From an uncultured Clostridia bacterium (lineage in GTDB: Bacteria > Bacillota > Clostridia > UBA1381), in NCBI GenBank assembly GCA_947627795.1, contig CANQXJ010000003.1, positions 1-64,000 of the forward strand: 64,000 nt of DNA, written 5' to 3'. A model generated the notes under the pieces. The model was given only the letters and a program-made list of their open reading frames with translations, made no database searches and was not told the DNA's origin. Position numbers and translations under genes: made by a program. This document shows, in pieces, positions 27,901 through 31,698 of this stretch (position 1 is its first letter; each line of letters opens with the position of its first letter).

Positions 27901-28455
27901 CTCAAGGCTGACGTGCGTAACGGCAATATGTCGTCAACAAATGGATTTGATGATGTAAGCTCTGACAAGTGGTATAACGTACCTGTTTCGACAATGGCGA
28001 ATGTCGGCATTGTATCGGGACGTTCGGATACGGAGTTCGCCCCGGATGCGCCTATAACGAGAGCTGAGTTCGCAGCAATATGCGCGCGCTTTGACAACAG
28101 CGAAAACATTGAGCCGAGCGGCTTCAATGATATAAGCGGTCACTGGGCTGAGCCGGAAATTGAACGAGCGGCGACGCTCGGATGGGTTTCGGGATACGAG
28201 GACGGTACGTTCAGGCCGGACAGATTTATAACAAGAGCCGAGGCGATGACGATGATTAACAGAGTTCTCGGCAGAATACCCGAAAGCGTTGATGATTTGA
28301 GCGAGGGAATGACTGTATGGTCGGATAACTCGGACAGCAGCGCATGGTTCTATCTCGCGGTACAGGAGGCTACAAACGGTCACTATGCGGAGAAGAAGAA
28401 CGACACATATGAAAAGTGGATAAAGGTTGATCAAAGCGTGACATGGGATAAGTAA
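12934..28455 (+). CDS. Giant secreted surface protein: LRR_5 + about 36 InlB B-repeats + SLH domains
   Basis: A 5,173-residue protein (roughly 550 kDa) starting at ATG 12934 behind AGAAAGGGAAG. It has a signal peptide (KHRKRR, then a hydrophobic core, cleavage after AFA near 31). Residues about 45-870 are BspA-type leucine-rich repeats (ITSIGSNAF, LPSTVTEIG). From about 980 to 4,915 there are about 36 Listeria-Bacteroides type repeats (Flg_new/InlB B), each ending in an AVWA/AQW-like strand. Many are separated by acidic DANKNGTADYDE-type segments resembling calcium-binding loops. A Gly-rich then Pro/Thr linker leads to SLH motifs (IVGYEDSTVRPNNNITRAE, VSGYEDGTFRPDRFITRAE; about 4,955-5,125), which bind pyruvylated wall polymer. 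The probable role is adhesin or surface fibre. It has no transposase or sortase signal. It is the sole cargo of element 3. Confidence 0.93.
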   Translation: MKHRKRRITALILAAAMSVSLLPNLSVAFAAPTEVTSEAAPRAGEPQVGVPFTLSSEQSDAKRTDKESEEDISQFFTVTLNEDNTCSITEFNRNSKVTGLKLPSYVQINDTKYVVTSIGESALAGCNLNSIEFQQYSGDGSATDMITSIGSNAFSSNGISEIKLPSTVTEIGSGAFNGNSSLATVNWDELMALTSIGSNAFANCGSLKEIDISSCSALTQIGYQAFYNDSKLQYVKLPSSITSIGSQTFSSVANSCFVDCSAVTLGTLTGAPWGGIDTVIYWGKEQGYNNNSPYIFDPDTGLIYGLKIGSAKYEEEKYQIDSETAESNINYWYYATGKFNGKQSNGNYEGFTVYNDDGGEENDTGDNKPVTPKGAPAAVNLVKIVLPKKIKVGTWTDENTFDDENSKEYTVKGIADGAFGSRPGNIALTSINFINLADSGMDKIPDSAFWSNSSNLTEVLNIPDSVTTIERYAFRKDNKIKSIELPSKLTEIGYWAFRECTALTKVDVKTYNEPEEEDNPVSDLTNVDSGAFSKCTALTEINMPGVNKDTEDTIYVHGCKDDTVNIDETEEASAPFGAYYATIKYKNEDEFTPYTVQAVDAEGKELPWTFNRITGDVVGYDNKAEDNYNKDSNKDVLKDKVIEIPSELRYKIGGEDGAVSDPITITGVAQYDENTPLFKAYNSGKVEIKNVTIPSTVTRINNSAFFNTIIVEKSVKIPDSVTTIEYRAFANCGLKSLTLPAELETMGQYAFGNYNKDGNPNDITGTVIIPRKAMSISANAFGGNSADAPGNKNIEKFHIQQYRYLETDAGFPDRHDTFKKAEPAIYNNAPFGAQNSDKPSEIEYEDKFVPVLSDYDEDSDPRNPSGKIDGKPDKKTAEGTVYGGTAKINLGLIMGDNAFTITDVRIPDDNKANPYMKDAELNVQRRQGEDGSYKGDISYNVDITGITGNGTFIIEYDYGDAEGHKQGTATAEITIDCFHTAYYHDNDADSGVAPQLGTDDGNGDAHYYVEGFNVPVKENNGNGKPGNILKKDKAVFMGWYVSDSAETPEKVRIEEGQKGIDLHTLEGDLHYIPEKMPTDIVLASLEGTPTAEMGETDLHFHAVWAADADGDGIPETSITGVNTVDLTYDFNSGKDKDSNERYVASGVEKATNWSIAKTEPTGDDVPKLEGATLVGWSTEENSTGTTPAATKAAVDALVATEVNTTSGDTTVYAVWAADEYPGSNGDDPAGDGIPDYFQVKYEAGEGVTDVAMPVDNNRYEKDDDVKVKPTDYGEKEPTRAGWKFDGWTLKDDTSGNVYKSDGDKQTFKKNDKLDILVAKWTPEGYAVVYHGNGNTGGTVPADQSVAANTDGSVSTGDITVADDEPTRDYAVFLGWTTEQKGLITQTTDVPTPLYKKDGTTETFKFEDADGDRVMDLYAVWAVDMLGGTSSDKPGDDKPDYKQVFYDANVGGQEIDEVNSMPDGAENGVEHDLTETVNISNSVPTRTGYVFKGWADIPTGPAKYKGASDSGADRDTLTATSFSMNTYPNGVTLYAIWEADSTENFVVIYRQNHATSGSVPTDSQIYKRSDSPRINVMANKARTQGDTGHTTETPALSRDGAIFLGWTLHPNVDLITSSDAKEAAEIIGNSGTATSDTEVTLEYAKYQGNIYNNVLNIFAVWAEDANKNDTPDYEENKYIVQYNLNGGKQNPGGSTDALTDDNEGKKYLAGIPAEVKYHSKDVKHDPDGDNNVVFVGWVTEDEYTSPDKQLSKVLGAKVDAKNQPTLIGDEITIPSAVPSADETAVNVYAVWAVDANDDGKADYLADKVKLTYNYNNGTKAGDGSYSGDTERVAYYDKGSRELHPNPNYKPDSRTGKNEVFVGWTEGVRIEDAITVKPNADGNISYDGSKTAKLLTTDKTFMINDTDITLYAVYAVDEKGDPTDRNGKGNGNPDYNDHSVNFDDGDESAEHEPMPSDIPFAAPGEVITIDDKTPEREGYTFKGWKDPTNESGALLLPGGTFVMPDKDVTVTAQWEEKKGTVVYNKNHTALGLTADSGITGEVPTDSKKYASGETVKIGAIAGDGKLTYSKPTEQVAAAAGAVFLGWSHDQRTLLTSAPADGSVLKANDETPFAANTDGDIMTLYAVWALDSDNNGTADYEDPNYTITFDDGITEEDTTLRNMPDNSIVLPNQSYTIPDIYPSRKGWVFTGWTTKDLTGYSGTTPIKPGTTIEAVCITKNITFTAAWDEGYGVVYRENYGTGTVPEHEARYAKDGEGTVTLDNPGGLSRDGYTFLGWTAHYAADPVTTKEAEAKLLAGTGEPDKPENIKMYKVGDSETKPTFRLSPDNDTYMIFYAVWAVDVNNNNKPDYDEDFKLTYHLNGGKMGSETADVTVGGYMAGYTENNLRRNVTHDAVADGDVIFIGWSASSSVKSPYYTLEDKDSVPAEITSVTFGTNSSGADQNIYAMWALDRDKNGVPDYQEGRVRLIYDLNGGKLGDSGDQVIIYYDSTTVAHSVTLNNSRVPKREKIDDKNIIFVGWTTTKPNEDGFVTPFTGEKANKEKVQSLKKNSVELSNTDVTVYAMYAVDVWGNSSDGNYNEPNGVPDYNKYTVTYELGTTPDGKAVTGIDVPTDIHTGGHEPGDLVDLADALTYTGFTFVGWKDVDGDGSVYMPDNEHNSKYTMPERNVKFVAQWIANDRYMVRYHLNGGKGTVPTDNNLYAKSTEPGEDNVYYLVNADGSISATTNVTLAKADEMTRDNAVFLGWSVNEPKALVTTNEADKDYSKAGDTIDYAPETDGVIMNLYAVWAINENGSAGDTMPDYKETPFKITYADGVKDDDAADSKTVNNMPSNAQVLKGLDYTIPNITPSRTGYTFVNWRDSDDKTYNPGGTIENVSADITLTAKWEAAYHVSYNANGGTGAPTVDKSKTFKIDDEVTIDNTIPTRVGYAFLGWTAHTAQDPVTTKEKKEELNSNILVGGRNIPFALSPDNEMYMIFYAVWAVDANKNGTADYDEQWHIIYNHNGGTFDAHQDSEDYTISALTYPSSPNTGDGDMVFLNNAVKPTHTAIGGVPVTFAGWTTEKSYAEETAATPVKAALNADEESTLAEKLVDYVRMPKVADWNEYQHDGNGGYYPVYAVWATDNDRDGVPDYQEGKMRLIYNLDGGEFGGGTADIIRYLERPTKDGTITLNETFKPARGEKEVFVGWTKIKPTGSPNNAVTTDPTDTDGFCKNNTVSVTANQAELTVYAVYAKDEWGYDPDNTEDPYGKPNGVPDYNKYTVTYELGTTPDGKAVTGIDVPTDIHTGGHEPGDMVDLADALTYTGFSFVGWKDVDGDGSVYMPDSEHNSKYTMPERDVKFVAQWIDSDRYMVRYHLNGGTGTVPNDENRYAKSTVEGETDVYYLVNEDDSVSTTKTVTLKEAGTIMSRDNAVFLGWSVNEPKALVTTKDVDTGYSKAEATIAYEPEKGGVIMNLYAVWAEDLNGDSTADYEDGQHITVTFEANDSAPAGTAVQPDTMPDNTTALKGVDYDIPGREPSRNGYVFRGWKIQGGDDTIYKYGGDNASVPKDKMNANITLVAQWGADYGVVYHANGGTGDVPADEGKYEIGAEVTVKFDKIPTRAGYIFLGWSKNKQYEPLTEAPSGDDKLSQTVPGTGVKTAFAVEENSTVMNLYALWTADANNNGTPDYDEQWHIVYNHNGGTFDASQDHNDYTVSAQTYNSSTDTETVRAFLNGSVRPTHAKQGDTAVVFVGWTLSKIENVLESNVPSENQPELITNVTMPKYSEWEANDGNVTVYAVWALDVDGNDVADYLEGKVRLIYNANGGKFGTGDDASTADVIVYYDAATDRTVTLNESRELSRNDGEIFVGWSTVQPTGDKNPITVGDANRKAEIDEYLEKEVSLTTTDVTVYAVYAVDKDEKGTPGYGKPDYDFYTVTYALNGGALEPAPVDSNKYEPGEIVTIYEEEPTLANSAFDGWKSSDESDTTKYRANDSFVMPSQNITLTAQWIKKTGQVVYNLNGGSGTAPTDSTNYNAGDTVTIKEASDITRENAVFLGWSHDRRSTPLTETPEADSILNADGNTGAVGGNVAALKETTFAPDEVDGHTMTFYAVWAADENGNGAADYTENRWHIVYDHNGGKYNDEDVTTSSTDYLPGTTVALHADILPTREPSTGVNSYHFIGWTTDKRKVLVQNDPAPNENDLITHVTIPTESAGDNTVTVYALWAIDTMGDGTPDYQDGKVKLIYNFDGGTFSGRSEIDRYLDASEEDRTVTLNDTFKPVRGDKEVFIGWTNTVPPTEHRAAATEEPDDLLKDGLEIKSTDTIVIVYAVYAVDEWGNGDEDGSYDKPNGVPDYNKHTVTYDLGYYPAYQDVPIPGTAPTDVHNATGGHEPGDFVDLQMPPTVDGVTFEGWKDIDGDNSIYMPGNADSKYTMPDRNVDFVAQWIKGDRYAVKYNANDATSGDVPTDDTEYILEETTQTPELTRYFYFIGSGENAGTRYYNVNVKDEGTLRKDNAVFVGWTLTPYDPLKLNPDSEESKITYYTDKTTDLAYAPEEGGKIMNLYALWAEDLDSSGTADYLEGTYHVTYDDGVKIEDPDYNEENSPVTNMPEPGEVLPNEDYKIPPYTPTREGYTFEGWINPNDLDGEMLQPGDVIAKEDIIGDLKLEAKWAPDNTVRYHANGGEGDAPVDTTKYVDGVEVTLASGDGLTRQGFVFVGWTLHESYSALIEAPTMTYYTAGAVIPYERDGNDKVMNVFALWAVDANHNGNADYADLGVTFADGVNEDDVDYSPEKSPVSGMPEITERFKPGETVTIPAGIPRRSRHTFEGWINSADPTGALLRPGETFTMPDAEVTLTAKWKDSNNGNGGFSGGGGSGGGTTAKYTLKYNTNGGSTIDDEKYDRNTEVTLDKTPTREGYVFDGWYSDAELTNKITSVKMTGNTTVYAKWTETAPSETSEPNGGNGSGDGNGSETEPTQAPSTPDILNTDDHFAYIVGYEDSTVRPNNNITRAETVTIFYRLLKADVRNGNMSSTNGFDDVSSDKWYNVPVSTMANVGIVSGRSDTEFAPDAPITRAEFAAICARFDNSENIEPSGFNDISGHWAEPEIERAATLGWVSGYEDGTFRPDRFITRAEAMTMINRVLGRIPESVDDLSEGMTVWSDNSDSSAWFYLAVQEATNGHYAEKKNDTYEKWIKVDQSVTWDK
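20641..20980 (+). repeat. Duplicated module within the giant gene, copy A
   Basis: The block encoding PNGVPDYNKYTVTYELGTTP through KDVDGDGSVYMPD and MVRYHLNGG is almost identical in DNA to 22,669-22,985; for about 130 bp from GAACGGCGTTCCCGACTATA I see only one difference. A third, diverged copy is near 25,890-26,200. Confidence 0.8.
22669..22985 (+). repeat. Duplicated module within the giant gene, copy B
   Basis: Near-identical DNA copy of 20641-20980, much closer than other pairs of repeats in this gene. This points to recent duplication or gene conversion. Confidence 0.8.
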
Positions 28456-28486
28456 ACGATTTTGATTGACATCGTAAAGTTAAGTC

Positions 28487-28524
28487 AAACGGTTCGGTTT
28501 CGAAAGAAACCGAACCGTTTTTTG
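28487..28524 (+). terminator. Terminator of the giant gene
   Basis: A perfect 14-bp stem, AAACGGTTCGGTTT (28487-28500) with AAACCGAACCGTTT (28507-28520), has loop CGAAAG and is followed by TTT. It separates the surface gene from the recombinase unit. Confidence 0.92.
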
Positions 28525-28573
28525 TCTGTAATTATAAATGCTTGCATATATATTATGGAAAGGATGTGTTGAA

Positions 28574-28711
28574 ATGAAGGCTTCAAATTCTAAGTACAAC
28601 GTAACGGTTAACTATAAAACAGACGGCGAAAGGGAGCGGACGCTTATAGTAAGCAGAAAACTCGCGGGAATAATAAGCCGCGCGGAAAGCACCGCCGCGA
28701 TGCGCGCGTAA
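28574..28711 (+). CDS. Tiny ORF before recombinase 3 (45 aa)
   Basis: ATG 28574 follows GAAAGGATG. The product begins MKASNSKYNVTVNYKTDGER and ends in a basic helix, ISRAESTAAMRA. It stops 15 bp before the recombinase start, with AAGGAGA between. No family is recognised. The position matches that of the tiny ORFs in elements 1 and 2, so a role in controlling recombination direction is possible but unproven. Confidence 0.6.
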   Translation: MKASNSKYNVTVNYKTDGERERTLIVSRKLAGIISRAESTAAMRA

Positions 28712-28726
28712 ATAAGGAGACGGATT

Positions 28727-30286
28727 GTGGACAGCGCGGCAATATACATACGATTAAGCCGTGAGGATAACGACAAAACAGGCGAGGAGAGCGAGAGCAT
28801 CCAAAATCAGCGCTTGATTTTGGACGCGTACGCGGAAAAGAATAATTGGAAAGTGTACGATTATTACGTTGACGAGGATTGGTCGGGGAGCAACCGGTCA
28901 CGACCTGAATTTCACCGCATGATACGCGACGCCGCGGCAGGAAGGTTTAATATAGTGCTTGTCAAGACGCAGAGCCGATTTGCGCGCGACAGTAAGTATA
29001 TAGAGGATTATATACACAACTTTTTCCCTGACCGAGGTATACGATTTGTTTCCGTTGTTGACAATATTGACACCTGCAAGACCGGCTCAAAGCTCAGCAG
29101 CCGCGTCCACGCGATATTTGATGAGGAGCAGCTCGATTTGCTTTCGGCGAATATACGGCGCAGCTTTGAGGAAAAGGCGAAGCAGGGACAATTTTTCGGC
29201 TCAATGCCGCCGTACGGTTACAAAAAAGACACGGAAAATAAAAATCATCTTGTTATAGACACCGAGGCGGCGGCCGTTGTGCGGCTGATATTTGAAATGA
29301 CCGCCGATGGCTGCACATACATGACAATCGCAAAGTATTTAAACGAGCGCGGATATCTTATTCCGTCGGAGTACAAGAAGCGTCAGGGGTACAAGGTTGA
29401 CGGAATGTATGACCGTCGTATGAAAATAGGCAAATGGACACGCGACATGGTGCGCTCCTTTTTGAAAAACGAGGTGTATCGCGGTACTGTTGTAAACCAC
29501 AAAAGCACCGTGGTGAACTTCAGAACAAAGAAAAAACGCAATCTTCCCAAGGAGAGTCATGTAAAATGCGAGCATATGCACGAGGCGATTATTGACGACG
29601 AACTGTGGAACGCTGTTCAGGAGCTGCGTAAAACGCGTCGGAGGGCGGGAGGCGAAAACGGGGTAAAGCATCCGTTGTCCGGCAAGGTTTTCTGCGAAAA
29701 ATGCGGCTCAAAAATGTATAAATGTAAATCAGGCGGTATCGCGTATTTCCGATGCTATGCAGCGTCCGCAGCGGGGGAATGCGATAATCATAAGCGTATA
29801 CGTCTTGATGAGCTTGAGGCGCTCGTTATCGAAAGAATTAACGATGTCCTTAAAAAATATGTAAACGGAAAGTATTTATCCGAAAACGTGCATCTTTCCG
29901 ACAAGCTGAGGGAGCGTATAAACGAATGCGAAAGCCGCAGACAGGCAATCGAAAAAGAGCTTGAAAAGAGCCGCGAGACGCTTAAAAAGCTGCTTGAGGC
30001 ATATATGAACGGCAAAATAGAGGAAAGCGTTTACATTGAGGTACAGGAGGATTACATACGAAAACGAGGCGAATGCGAACGGCGCCTCTCAGCGGCGGAC
30101 GAGGAAATACGCGAACTGAACCGTTCCGCGGCAGCGCTCGGGGACAAGGAAAGTATTCTGAAAAAATATCGTAAAATTGACACGCTCACCATCCCGATAG
30201 TGCAGGAATTCATCGAAAGCATAGTGATAGGCGAGGCAAATGAAACCGTAGGAAGCAGGAATATTACAATCAATATGGAGGTATAG
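28727..30286 (+). CDS. Large serine recombinase 3 (element 3)
   Basis: A 519-residue recombinase starting at GTG 28727 behind AAGGAGAC. The resolvase domain has the catalytic Ser in YIRLSREDN (Ser11) and the arginine motif TQSRFARDS near residue 87. The Recombinase domain begins at GYKKDTENKNHLVI (about 164). A zinc ribbon, FCEKCGSKMYK...YFRCYAASAAGEC (about 323-350), precedes a long charged coiled coil (390-480). It shares many blocks with recombinase 1 (RFNIVL.K.QSRF, GIRFV..VDN.DT). The last base of its TAG stop is the first base of the right inverted repeat, so the gene ends inside its own att site. Confidence 0.93.
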   Translation: MDSAAIYIRLSREDNDKTGEESESIQNQRLILDAYAEKNNWKVYDYYVDEDWSGSNRSRPEFHRMIRDAAAGRFNIVLVKTQSRFARDSKYIEDYIHNFFPDRGIRFVSVVDNIDTCKTGSKLSSRVHAIFDEEQLDLLSANIRRSFEEKAKQGQFFGSMPPYGYKKDTENKNHLVIDTEAAAVVRLIFEMTADGCTYMTIAKYLNERGYLIPSEYKKRQGYKVDGMYDRRMKIGKWTRDMVRSFLKNEVYRGTVVNHKSTVVNFRTKKKRNLPKESHVKCEHMHEAIIDDELWNAVQELRKTRRRAGGENGVKHPLSGKVFCEKCGSKMYKCKSGGIAYFRCYAASAAGECDNHKRIRLDELEALVIERINDVLKKYVNGKYLSENVHLSDKLRERINECESRRQAIEKELEKSRETLKKLLEAYMNGKIEESVYIEVQEDYIRKRGECERRLSAADEEIRELNRSAAALGDKESILKKYRKIDTLTIPIVQEFIESIVIGEANETVGSRNITINMEV

Positions 30287-30310
30287 CGGTCTATATGGGG
30301 TATCGGCAAC
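30286..30310 (+). repeat. attR of element 3
   Basis: Right inverted repeat GCGGTCTATATGGGGTA (30286-30302), then TCG and core GCAAC (30306-30310). Host coding resumes with AC-C GAC GAT AAC. Confidence 0.9.
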
Positions 30311-30443
30311 CGACGATAACCCCTGCGATTTATTTGACCGCATAGATTTCCCGGTTGACGAGTTTTTCCCGCCGGAGAGATGCGAATTTCTTGAGAACGG
30401 TCAGCAGGACCCGTCCGTTCCGGATAATAACTGCGGCTGCTGA
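30306..30443 (+). pseudogene. Interrupted host gene, segment 4 of 4 (C-terminus)
   Basis: The frame 30309-30440 encodes TDDNPCDLFDRIDFPVDEFF, PPERCEFLENGQQDPSV and an NNCGC end, with stop TGA 30441-30443, 44 codons. It has no start of its own. With the other segments it completes an intact ORF of at least 252 codons (41+80+87+44). The terminal CGC and the earlier cysteine clusters give the protein a metal-binding or cross-linking look. Function unknown; a spore-coat-type role would fit the interruption pattern but is inference. Confidence 0.85.
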
Positions 30444-30460
30444 AGCGGCTTGCCGAGCGA

Positions 30461-30490
30461 AAAGGTACGGCTTTTTGCCGTACCTTTTTT
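30461..30490. terminator. Bidirectional terminator between the split gene and the tyrosine recombinase
   Basis: An 11-bp stem, AAAGGTACGGC (30461-30471) with GCCGTACCTTT (30477-30487), has a T5 loop and T-run, with A-rich sequence on the other side. It serves the host gene on + and the recombinase gene on -. Confidence 0.88.
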
Positions 30491-31546
30491 CTAATCATCC
30501 TGTTTTCCCATAATGTCAAACTGACGCATAACGCGCTTGCGCTCCTGCACCGCGTACTGCGTGTAATATCTATGCGTGACCTCGATGTTTTTGTGCCCCA
30601 TCAACTCCGCGACCATTTTTATGTCAACCCCATCCGCAATCATGTTGCAGGCGAAAGTTCGCCTGAGCGCGTGGGGGCGCGTTTTGTCCGGGTCGGTAAT
30701 GCCGGCGGCGGCGCAGTATTTTTTGAGCGTTTTTTCAACGCTCTGCGCCGTCATGCGAGTTCCGAGGCGGCTTAAAAACAGCGCCTTTTTATCCTTAGCG
30801 TTCTCGTTTTTGAGCCGTTCTTCCATGTACGCGAAAAGCTCGTTTTCGACTTGGACCGGCATAAAAATTTCTTGCTCGTCGCCGCCCTTGCGCGTCACTA
30901 TAAACGAAGATGTATCGAACGACACGTCATTTATATCAAGGTTTACAAGCTCGCTCACGCGGCAGCCCGTACCGAGATACGCCGTAAACAGCGCTATATC
31001 GCGCTGCTTGTGGTTTTTATATTCGGCGAGATCGCGTCCCGTGAAATAGCTTTCGCCCTCGTATATAACGTTTATAAGCTCCACCGTTTCCTGCGCCGAT
31101 AGCGGACGCTTCATTTTCTGATGAATTTTCTTGAAATCCACTTTATCGGTTATGTTCTGCGTGATTAAATCGTTTTTGTAAAGATACCCGAAAAGACCGC
31201 GTATTCCCGACATTTTACGGTTTATTCCGTAAGGCGAGTTGCGGCGCACGCGCTTTATATGCTGACCGTTTATATTTATCTCGTCCGTTTCATATTCGCG
31301 CAGATACGCCTGAAACGCGTTCAAATCGCGCAGTGTCACCTGCTCCATATGCGCGGGCGTAAACTGCTCGTTCGACGTTATATCCTTAAATTTAAACTGC
31401 CTCAGAAAATTCAGAAAAATTTTTATATCAATGCTGTACCCGATTTGCGTATTGACGCTCTCGCCGTTATAGGCAAGCTCTATGTAATCGAACACAAAAT
31501 CCGGCAGCTGCGACAAAAAATTTGTCAGCTTTGTATATTTGCTCAT
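30491..31546 (-). CDS. Tyrosine recombinase, XerC/XerD-like
   Basis: A 351-residue phage-integrase family protein starting at ATG 31546 behind GGGAGAT. An N-terminal SAM-like core-binding domain (TNFLSQLPDFVFDYIELAYN) is followed by the catalytic domain, with Arg in GTGCRVSEL, the TRKGG hairpin Lys, HALRRTFACN and LMGHKNIEVTHRYY (nucleophile Tyr near the C-terminus). It is longer than XerC/XerD (about 300 residues) but of the same type found as a chromosomal gene in many Clostridia. It converges on the split gene. Whether it does dimer resolution or serves a mobile element cannot be told from the sequence. No att-like repeats are seen around it. Confidence 0.88.
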   Translation of the reverse strand: MSKYTKLTNFLSQLPDFVFDYIELAYNGESVNTQIGYSIDIKIFLNFLRQFKFKDITSNEQFTPAHMEQVTLRDLNAFQAYLREYETDEININGQHIKRVRRNSPYGINRKMSGIRGLFGYLYKNDLITQNITDKVDFKKIHQKMKRPLSAQETVELINVIYEGESYFTGRDLAEYKNHKQRDIALFTAYLGTGCRVSELVNLDINDVSFDTSSFIVTRKGGDEQEIFMPVQVENELFAYMEERLKNENAKDKKALFLSRLGTRMTAQSVEKTLKKYCAAAGITDPDKTRPHALRRTFACNMIADGVDIKMVAELMGHKNIEVTHRYYTQYAVQERKRVMRQFDIMGKQDD

Positions 31547-31630
31547 GGTATGATCTCCCGTGATTTACAGATTTATATTAATATTATAAGGATTTATAAA
31601 AAAATTTTCAAGAGAATTTGTAAAAAATGA

Positions 31631-31659
31631 TGGACTAAAACGGAAAAATATAGTACAAT
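31631..31659 (+). promoter_or_regulatory. Promoter of the asp23-yloV-recG operon
   Basis: TGGACT (31631-31636), a 17-bp spacer and TACAAT (31654-31659), 40 bp before the first gene. Confidence 0.6.
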
Positions 31660-31698
31660 AATATAAAAGAATACAAATCATGAGAAAGGATGAAGAAA

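Larger units (their letters stand above)
12689..30310 (+). mobile_element. Element 3: serine-recombinase element carrying a giant SLH surface protein
   Basis: Bounded by GCAAC at 12689-12693 and 30306-30310 (circle 17,617 bp). TACCCCATATAGACCGC (12700-12716) and GCGGTCTATATGGGGTA (30286-30302) are perfect 17-bp inverted copies that would flank a 14-bp centre in the excised circle, a 48-bp attP-like dyad. The contents are one 15.5-kb gene with its own promoter and terminator, a 45-codon ORF and recombinase 3. Excision restores the host frame. It holds no other genes. Confidence 0.9.

Noticed and set aside
530-30310. Phase-variable DNA inversion by the serine recombinases
   Set aside because: The core repeats flanking each element are direct, not inverted, and the pieces of the host gene are all in one orientation. 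This predicts deletion or integration rather than inversion.
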